Source of the DNA: Legionella londiniensis
GTDB taxonomy: Bacteria; Pseudomonadota; Gammaproteobacteria; Legionellales; Legionellaceae
Direction: 5' to 3'
Assembly: GCF_001467825.1 (NCBI RefSeq)
Contig: NZ_LNYK01000010.1
Span: forward strand, 48,635 to 112,634
DNA: 64,000 bases
This document shows positions 20,289 through 30,100 of the stretch, piece after piece (position 1 is the first letter of the stretch; every line of letters starts with the position of its first letter). Below the pieces are notes generated by a model that was given only the letters and a program-made list of their open reading frames with translations, had not been told where the DNA came from and searched no databases. A program made the position numbers and the translations under genes.

Positions 20289-20993
20289 TTACGCTTCACT
20301 TTTATTGACTTCAAGTAAATGAATTTTAAATATCAAGGTTTCATTTGGTCCAATTGGCCCGCCAACACTGCGTGGACCGTATGCCAGATCTGAAGGGACA
20401 TAAATTTCCCATATCGCGCCTTCTGACATTAATTGCAGTGCTTCTGTCCAACCGGGTATAACCTGGGAGAGCTTGAATGTCGCGGGTTTACCTGTTTTTT
20501 CAGTGCTGTCAAACACTTCGCCATTAATCAGGCGTCCGGTATATTCGACAGTTACAGTATCCTCTTTACCGGGCTTTTTTCCGGAACCAGATTTAATGAT
20601 TTTATATTGCAAACCGCTCGGCAAAGTTACAACGCCTTCTTTGGCTTTATTTTCTTTCAAAAAGGCTTCACCCTTTGCTTTATTTTCTTCGGCCTGCTTC
20701 TTGTATTCGGCCGTGCGCTTGGCCATTAAATCCTTTTGAAACTTATCAAGTACATCCCGCATCTGATCTTCAGTCAACAAAGACTTATTGCCGCTGATAC
20801 CGTCTTGCAATCCTTTGACTAAAATTTCGGGATTTACATCAATGCCCTGGCGTTTAAAATTTTTTCCAAGATCAATGCCAATGCTGTACGAAAGCTTATC
20901 AATATCGCTATCCAGCGCAGGTGTTGTGGTTGCAGCCATTGTTGTTGTCATTGCAAGACTCATCGCAGCAGCAGCGACCAGTTTCATTTTCAT
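20289..20993 (-). CDS. mip: Mip, macrophage infectivity potentiator (FKBP PPIase)
   Basis: Exported homodimeric FKBP-type peptidyl-prolyl isomerase displayed on the cell surface. In L. pneumophila it promotes early intracellular infection and tissue spread. The 234-residue protein begins [15 protein letters not shown] with cleavage after TMA. It has the N-terminal dimerisation region ([19 protein letters not shown]), the long connecting helix ([20 protein letters not shown]), and a C-terminal FKBP domain ([49 protein letters not shown]). This is near-identical to L. pneumophila Mip in these motifs. AGGGG lies 7 bases before the ATG. It is the strongest genus marker in the window and lies next to the 3590-codon gene, on the same strand. 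Confidence 0.98.
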   Translation of the reverse strand: MKMKLVAAAAMSLAMTTTMAATTTPALDSDIDKLSYSIGIDLGKNFKRQGIDVNPEILVKGLQDGISGNKSLLTEDQMRDVLDKFQKDLMAKRTAEYKKQAEENKAKGEAFLKENKAKEGVVTLPSGLQYKIIKSGSGKKPGKEDTVTVEYTGRLINGEVFDSTEKTGKPATFKLSQVIPGWTEALQLMSEGAIWEIYVPSDLAYGPRSVGGPIGPNETLIFKIHLLEVNKSEA

Positions 20994-21145
20994 AACTCAT
21001 CCCCTTTGTCTTCCATATGATAAATAATGCAAAAATGCCCAGCTATTTTGCCTAAACTAAATTTGAAATACTAGGGTTTGGCAACATTTTATGCGATACG
21101 AGGAAACTCTAATTATGGAGAAAGAATAAATGTTATGCTGGCAAA

Positions 21146-21174
21146 TGGTTCAGGCAGATCAATTGCCTGAACCA
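21146..21174 (-). terminator. Strong hairpin after the giant SecA-like gene
   Basis: A perfect 11-bp stem (TGGTTCAGGCA at 21146-21156, TGCCTGAACCA at 21164-21174) with a 7-base loop lies 16 bases past the stop codon of the minus-strand giant gene. Read on that strand it is followed by only three T residues, so it is a likely but not textbook intrinsic terminator. It separates the giant gene from mip. Confidence 0.6.
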
Positions 21175-21190
21175 AAATTGATAACCGGTT

Positions 21191-24100
21191 TTAGACAAAC
21201 ATGCGCTGAACTGCAAGCAGCTCATTTTTCCCCTTGCAATGGGCAATCATGGCATCCCCTCTGGACAACAATTCATTGACCAGCGGTTTGATATGGCCAG
21301 GCACTGCGGACATTCCCTCACGCAAGGTTTTAATCAGATTGCTTAGCTTTTCTTCCGTAATAGCCTCATCTCCGGCATGTGCTTCTTTAAAATTAAAGAC
21401 AGCGTTTGATATTTTCCGAAGCGCTTCCCTGTGACGTGCCGGATTACTGAAAAAATTACCAATCTTTCTTAAAATGTCGTTATTCCTTGGATCATCCGGG
21501 CTAAGGTAAGTTTCCTCACAGTGATTTGATAATGCGGTAAAGAGTGACCCTGCCAGGGATTTGAATTGTTCCTGGTGTACCTGTTGATAAACCTGAAACT
21601 GTTGCAGATGCGTCTTGTCTTTAGACCAGTGGCGAAGCACCATATCCTGCATCTGGTTTAACGTGTTCAATAAGCGGCTTTCTCCTCCACGGTTGATCTT
21701 AAACCAGCGAGGACGCAATGTATTTTCTTGCAGATCAGCTTCGAGAATAAGCATTTTCGTCTGCATGATGGCCGTTAGCACAGCCTGGTATCTGCTCTGC
21801 CCATCAATTCCTGCATTAAAACTGTCATCTATACCCTGTTGAATTTGATCACACTCCATTCTCCTGGTAATTGATTTAAACCAGCAGGATCGGTATTTAG
21901 CCAGCAACATATTGAGATCAGATTGCAATTGGTTAAAATCCGTATTCGGCTCAAACACCGAGGCGGAAGGATCAGCAATTGTTGCCAGTTCATCCGTCAA
22001 ACGCAGCAACTCACTGTGCTGACCTCCGGTTAAATCAGAGATCCGATGCACGCTTTTGCACGGCTCACCCAGCAAAGTCTTGGTATGATTCGTATACCGC
22101 TCATAAGCAAGGCTTAGAAGCTGATTATTGGATTCCATATCCCACAGGGTTTCCTCACCGATTTGGGTTTCGGATACGGCATCATCCTTGTTAAAGACTT
22201 GCTGATAATGAAGATGCATATAAATGCTTCGCTCTTTTTGGGTATGTTGATTAACAAACTCAAAATATTCTGTAAGAGAAGCATCCCCAAACATGGCTTC
22301 TGGCTTGGAGTTATTGCGAGAAGCTACCTCATAGAAGCGCTTCATGACTTTCAGCACATCTTCTCTGGCTTCTTCACTGACAATCTTTGTTGCCAAAAAT
22401 TCTGCTGCATTATCAAACAGCGGCATGGCAGTAATAGTGCCGTCAAATAGTTTAAGCAAAGAGTGTAAAATGGCCTCTTCTTTGCCTTTAAAGCGTTCAA
22501 TACCTCGAAGTAATACGGTTATATCTGCATTTTGATGGTTTTGCCTGTACTGATGAACCCGCATTAAAAGCTCTGTCAACAGATCGATTTTAGCCAGCGG
22601 TATTGATTCATCGCTGAGATATTCCATCAATGCAGCAAGAAGCTCAGGCTGGCAATCAAACGCTTCTTTGTATTTTTCTGTATCATCCAAAAGCTTCATC
22701 AAGCGCGTATGATTCAATCCAGAGAGCGCCCTCAGCAGACCTTCTTTTTGGTTGTTTAATCTATTTTCAATAAAATGACGCATACTCTCTAAAGAAACAG
22801 CATAACCTCCAAATTGCTCATTTTTCTCCTGCTTTGTCGTTAATATTGTATCCAAATGGTTCCAAAGCTCTAATAATTGTCGGCTATGCATGACTATTGC
22901 ATCAATTGACATCGCTTTGAAACAAATGGTTGTAACCTCAAACCAGGATTTGCCGCCAAGCTTAATGCTCCACTGCAAAAAGCCGTTCAGGGATCCAAGC
23001 GAATGTTTGCGCAAAGCCAGCTCTTGCCAGAGAGCCCGCAATTCCTGGGTATATTCACCATCACCTTTAGCCCACCAGGTATTGGTTTGTTTCATGAGAG
23101 TCAAAAACGTATCCCAGTTTTCCCCTTCCTTGCAATGCTCCATGACCTGACAAAAATCAAGCAAAAATGGAACTCTTTCTTCTTTTGGCAAGGTACCAGC
23201 CCAGTTTTCCAATTGCGCCAAGGCACGAAGGCGCTGCTCGGGAGCGTTCTGGATAGCTATATTTAATTGCCTTAAGGCGGGGTCAAGTTCTCCCTGTTTT
23301 AGATCAAAGGCTTTCACCAACCGCCAGATAGCGTCAAAATGCCGGTAGCCAAGATGTTTGCTGTGCTTCAGGCGAAGCTTGAGTTCATAAGGCGCATCTT
23401 GATGCATATGCATCAGTTCAGGCAGATGCTCAATGTACTCTCCCACCCACATTTCCTGCTCATGCACTGTGAATTTTTGCAGATCACCTAGATGCTGAAT
23501 GACCGGCAATGCGGCATGCCACCGCTTTTCTGCAGGCAACAGGCTTGGTGCGCGCAAAAACTGCAAAATGCCTTCTTGGTGTTCTGGCAATAGATTGTTT
23601 AATGCTTTCTTGCAGGCAAGCTTGGTATTTGCGCTCACGCCGTCAAATAACCTGCCCTCAGGAATTTCTATTTCAGAATGGTCAAGGATTGATTGCCATT
23701 CCTTGGATGGCTTTTCGATTTGTTCTACAGCAATTCGTAATTTTTGCAGAAACTGTGAGAAAGAATCGCAACTTGCAGCATCCCTTGCAAACTCCATCAA
23801 CCTGGCTTCATTCTTTTCAAGAATAGCGAGCCACCCTGGTATTGTTTTTTCCAGTTTCGCATCATGGGCATCAAACTTTGCCAGTACACGGCAAATCTCT
23901 GCTTTTGCCCAATCCCTCATTGAATGCTTTTGTTCAGGGCGCGGTACAACGAGTTGAATCCTGGTCTTTGCATGCCGATTAAGTTGCAAAGGCTTGATAT
24001 CCTGTTTTAGCGCTTGCTGGCATTGGTTGGAAAAAATATGAGTCCCACGCTCAATTTCCTGGCCAATGGCTGCTATTTTTTTATTTACACCAAGCTTGTG

Positions 24101-27100
24101 ATCGCTGCTGATATCAATCCATTTTTTATCCAGTTCTTTTAATAACGCGCTGAATTTACTGGTTAACTCCGAGCGAATTTTAGGATCATCAATTTGACCT
24201 AAATTTTCCATACCCCAACTTGATAACTGCGCAAGATAACTTCGATAGCCCTGATTAGCTGCGTTTTGGAGGGCAAACACATATTCGCGAAGCAACATAA
24301 CCCGTTCAAAACATCGTTCAGCATCAGAACTGCCGGCAACCTGCTTTAATTTTTCATCAACTTCAGCCATTGATTTTTTTGCCAAAAAATTCACTTGTTG
24401 CAATAAAGCAAATTCTTCGTTTTCCAATTCAGAATTGATATAAAACTGAAATACTTCTCCTTCGGCACCATTTCTTGCAGTGCGTCCGCCTTTTTGCAAT
24501 TTGTCGTTGGTATCGCTGACATCAAACAGAAAAACAGCTTCAACGCCAACATTATCCCCCCGGCCAAAACCTGAAGCCACAAGCCCTACAGCCTGCTGTT
24601 TTTTACCTCCCCGCCATTGCTCTAAAATCTCTTTATCTTTTAAAACTTCAGGAGCGCTCCTATGCTCTTCGTTGGTATAAAAGATAAATTGCTTAAGTTC
24701 CTGCTCAGTTAATTTTTGCTTAAGTTGCGCTTCAATTGTTTTAACATGCTTGTCATTTTTACAGGAAAAAAGAATGGACTGCCTGTTTTTCAGGCAAATG
24801 CGAATCTGCTTAACCAACGCATCCAGGCGTTGATTCTCGTTTTCATAAAATCGAGGTTTATGCCATAAGCGTAAATCACGTTGATTGGTTGGAACCTGCA
24901 GTACCTCAGTACCTTGCTCAGCATGTAAAGCCGCAGCCTGGGCTGCAGAAATGGTACCGGAAAACCCTTCCCATTGGCCCCAAAGCTCGCGCATGCGCTG
25001 GGCTGCAACCTGAGAGCTGATAATGTTGCTTTCCGGGTGAATATGGAAATTCTGTGCTTCTCCTCTCTGCCTTGCTTCCGTATTCAAGCGCACAGCAAGC
25101 AACTGCTGAACGCCCGCGCTAAACGTTGAACCAATCATTTTCTGATTATCAGATGAAAGCGGAATAATTTCCCTCATCGGGTAGGATTCATCACCCACTT
25201 CAATATTTTCTTCGCGGACAGTAAAGCCAACTCCCCATTCCAGGGCGTGCGTTTCATGCGCTGCCTGCAACCATTGCACCAATTGTAAGGGATCGCGGAC
25301 GATCCGGTCCAAAATGTTTTCACGCTCTTCATTGCCTTCTGCAGCCTGTTTTAAGGCCTTATAAAATTCCTGAAGTATTTTTACATCAATTGTTTTTGTC
25401 TGCATCAAGAACGTTTCATTCTGCTTGTAGAAAGCGTTGACTTCCTGATAGAACCAGGTCATCTGTTTTGGCGTTTTGCCGGTAGGACGCGCATAGTTGT
25501 ATTCTGTTTTCGTCCCTTCTTCAAAGCGAATAAAGTCAAACTCATCAAATAAAGCAACCCGTTTATGAATCTCTATCCTGACCGGCGTTCCAGAATAGCT
25601 TTGTTCATCAAGAAACAATGAGATATCGCCAGTGGTTGAGTAGCGTATTTGACTTTTAACATAATCATCATGCGATGATTTGGGGTGAATATAGGCGGTC
25701 TTGAGATTAAGGTAGTCAAAGAAAGCTTTGTAATCTTCGAGATCCCGCTCTGCAAGCGTTCTTTTTGCGGTACAGACATCAACAGTTTTACCAAGACCGG
25801 CATGTCTTGCCGCCCGCATTGCAATAAAGTGACTCTTGCCTTCGCCAGTTTTCAAAAGCACTATGCGTGATTGGGCATTCATACAACTGTCATTGGCTAT
25901 CAATGAAAATTGCTGGGCAAGGTGGGGATATTTTTGCGTAGTACGACCCATCACTTCAAACAACACAGCCCAGATTTGTGCTGCATATTGAGTGCTATCC
26001 GGGTGTTTTCTCGTTTTATCAGAAAGCTCCTGATAAGCCTTCGCCAGTTCTTCCTGACTCATGTGAGCCACAGAATGTTCATATCCATCGATACGCTCAG
26101 AACCATTTTCCAAATGCTTCAAATGAGCAAAAATCAGTGTCAAACGAGAGGCATCGGAGAGAGAGAGGCTCGTTTTCTTTTCTCCTTGCATCACAGTTGC
26201 CTCTGAAATCATACGCTGCAAATCGACTTCACGCATGGCGCTGACTGTTCCATAATCCACGCGCAACAGGGAATAGGGATGACGTAAATATCCATCAAGG
26301 CACTCTTTAAAGCTTAGATGATTATCCTTTTGTTTTTTCAAAAGCCTAAGTATGTCTTCAGCTGCAGGTGAGGGCTGCCTGGGATAGCAGGCTGCTAAAG
26401 AAGCCAAGTCCTCAAGAGCCATCTCACCTAAACGGCTCACGAGTTTTGGCGCCTTTTTATTTAACTCGTATTCATACACATCATGGTCTTTCAAACCGGG
26501 ATGCAAGGCGCTGTAAGCAATGATTTTTAAAATAAGCGCCTGTTTTTTTTCATCCTGAATGGATGATTTAATCTGACTATACAATTTCTCCTCATGCTCA
26601 CGGGCACTTAAGGCTTTCATCCATATCGCCGTGATATCAGACCAATCAGATAAACCGGAACCTTCGGCATGCTGCAACAGCCAGCAACAGCTATGAAAGC
26701 GTGATTCAAGCTCGTTATTGTGTTTGGCCTTGGCCAAAATTTCCAGGACATGCCCACGGCTTGCGGCATAGGTCTCCGTAGATAAAGTAGCCATAATCTG
26801 GTTAACCAGTGCGATCCGACCTTGCCAATTAAATTCTCTGAGCGCAAGCTGACACAGCCTGGCTTGCTCATCACGCTCAAAAACCGTATTTTTCAAAATA
26901 TTTTTGATGGCAATTTCTAAAGAATTTGGAAAATTCCTTTCCACACTGTCGATTGATTTTGCAGATATTGCCTGCTCTTTAAGCAATACTTTTAACAATG
27001 AGATAGGGAATGAAATTTCTTCATTTTCGGGCTGCAAGGCACGAAGCATTTGATAAAAATAACTTGCGCTCCAGTATTTTCCTTCATCGGTCTTTTCAAG

Positions 27101-30100
27101 GGTAGACAATAAAGGTTCAATTTCATTCAAGTAAGTGCGATTGAGCTGCAATCGTTTCAGAAAACGCATGATGGGTTGTAAAGCTTCTTTTGCATCTGAC
27201 TCAATCGGCACTGCAATATGCCCTTTGATAAAATTCCACAAACGAGCTTCATGATCCACAAAGAAATTAAGCTCATGGGGTCCATCCTGCTCTCTGGTAG
27301 TCAAGGCTCTGAATTCACCGTTTTTTGAATATTTAAAAAGAATATTTTGCTCATTTAACGATTCGATAAAACGAATACGAAATCCAGCTGTTTTGCCTGG
27401 CTCTTTATTCATTGCCTTGAGGCAGTCAATGAATGCTTGCCAGTTTTCATGGCTCTCTAACGCTGACAAATCGCTGTTTTGGTAATCAATGGATAATAAC
27501 TGCCTGATCAGAAGATTTAATTCCTGCATTACCACAGGTTTAATTTCATGCGTGGCCTCATAAAACTGTTTTAAGTTATCGGTATTATAGACACCAAAAA
27601 GAGTTGCCAGCTTGAATCCTGCAAGATAGAGTGACTCTGGATATCCAATATCAGGCTTAAGGGAGCCCTCTGCCCCTTTAGCAAACAAGGCATAAAGCTT
27701 ATCAAAATCCTTTTTCTCTCGGTGCTCACATTGATACAGAATACTGAAGGCTTCAAGAAACGTACCGTTGGGATATTGCTTGAGAATATTCCCTATATTC
27801 TGCTGCTTCATAAACTCAGTAAGTGCTGCCATTGCTTCCAGACTGAGATTTAACTGCTGATTGCCGAGTACATAAACTGCCTGATGCAGGTGCAATGCGA
27901 TAAGCTGAAATTGAGTTGCATCCACTTTTTGCAAGGTTTGCAAAATATCGTTTATATCATGCGCATTATACTGGGTGTAGAAGAGCCATATTAAATAATG
28001 CCTGGAGACAAGTTCTGCATTGCCCAGAGCCTGTACGAGAGTCCTGTATGCTTCATGGCTAAACCGTGACTGGGAAGCCAAAGCCCGCTTGATATTAAGC
28101 GGCGCGTCACCCATTCCCCACTGGTACAGATTAGTCAAATCCGGAGCATAGGTAGGAGTTCCTCCTGCAAAATCATATAACTTCAGGTCTTCACTAAAAC
28201 GCTTAAAGTTTTCATGCTGAAGGGCATAATGGACACCGCCATGGGTTAGATCGAGCTTTCCGAGGCTGGCTAGAAAGCGCTGCTGCTCATCGGCATTAGG
28301 AATATGCTTGAGACTTGCGAGGATTCTATCCATACAAATCAACATATTTCCTGGCTCGACTGCGTCAAATTCATTGCCTTTCAGTTCGAGTCCTAACTGC
28401 TCCAACTCAGCCGTGAAGTAGTCAAAGCCGCGCCAAAGGGTTTCAATGCTTTCCCAGTCAACTCCCTGCATTTGTTTGGTTAACACGGCTTGCAAGGCAA
28501 GCTTTTTGCCCAGCGCTTGATTGGGATTTAATTTTGTCATCATGTCATCCAGCGTTTTAAAGCAAGCGGGAGACATAAAGCAGTTAAATGTGTTTGTTGT
28601 GCTTAAAACAGATTGGTGGAAAACAGCGAAAAATCCCTCGCCCAGGGCATTTTCAATTTGTGAAAACTTGCGTAACAGCAAAGTGACGCCAGAATCGCCA
28701 TATCGGTAGTAAACCTGCCCTATGGCGCGCAAAAATTTCTCATCAAATCGATGCTGATCCAACCAAATCTGAAGTTCTTTTGGCTGGTTTTTAAATAACA
28801 GTTGGCTGATTTCCTGATTCGATAGCCTTATCGTTTTCTCATCCAACGCTAAAAATTGCTTAACTCCCTCTTCACCAGCATAATGCCAGGCCTGCAAAAA
28901 TATCAGCCAGTTATTGAGAATTTTTTGCTTAGCACCGACTTTGCTGCCAAACACGGATGATAAAATAGAGGATTGCTCAAGCTTTAACGACGGATTATTG
29001 ATTTTAAAAAGCTCATACTCTTTAGAGTAATCTTTCTGCTCTAGCTGTAGTTGCGCAAAAAGCTTAATGTGTTTCCAGGCACTCTCATCAAGTTTATTCT
29101 TGCTTAAGTATTGTTTTAAATCAAATTGGCGGAAATCCCCTTCCCAGGATTCTGCCTTAGGTTTTCTGGCATCTAAATTAATTGTCAGATTAGTTTGTGT
29201 ATTCACATAGGAAAGTTCAGGGCTGTAACATAAAATCAAATGTCCATTTTTTGAGCGTTGCGTATAAAATCCTTTTGGCAAGTTATCAAGATTTAATCCG
29301 GAAGCAAGCTTGCCATGCTTGCGTAATAATGCCTTGGCCGCATCCTGGGTCATGAATTTGATGACATGTTGCGCATCCACTTTGGGCGCAGCATTAATCC
29401 AGGTGTGGAAAAATTTCTGCAGCAAGGTTTCATGTTCTTGCTTTAAAGGAGCATACCGTTCATCAATATCGTTTTCTTCCTGATATTTTTTTAAAAAACC
29501 ACCCAAAAGACGGTCGATATTTGTGTAATCAACCAGTTCTTCGGCAATGGGATCCTCAATGACATTAATAATGACTTTTTGCTGCTCCTGCTGAATCTGA
29601 CGGTTTTGTTCAATTTGCATTTGCTGCTGCAGCTGCAATTGAACAACGCCGCCCTTTTTAAGAGGCCAGGTTTTATCAAAGTCATTAAAGTTCAGCTCAT
29701 TAACTTCTTCTTCAGAGTCATAGTCTATGTCATCGTTTATTTCATCTATAACATCCTGCTTTTCTTCGGCCAAAAAAGCAGTAAAGTCACTCTCTTTTTC
29801 TATTTCCTTAAGTGTTTTTCTGCCCGCCAGTTCATGGCGATTATGCAAAATAATGTCATTTAACAATGAATACTGATTGTAAAGCAGTTTCAAATCGCCT
29901 TTCTGATTCTCTTTATCTTCAAGTTCAGGAATAACCACAAGGCTGGTCCATGATTCTTTCACGGCAATTTCAGATAATTTTTGCAAAAACTGATAACGCG
30001 CTTGTAAATCAAAATCGTTCGTTAAAAATTCAGTGAGCTTTAGTTTTTCAAATCGTTCAAGCTTATTGATTTCACCGAGCATGACGCATAATAACTCGTC

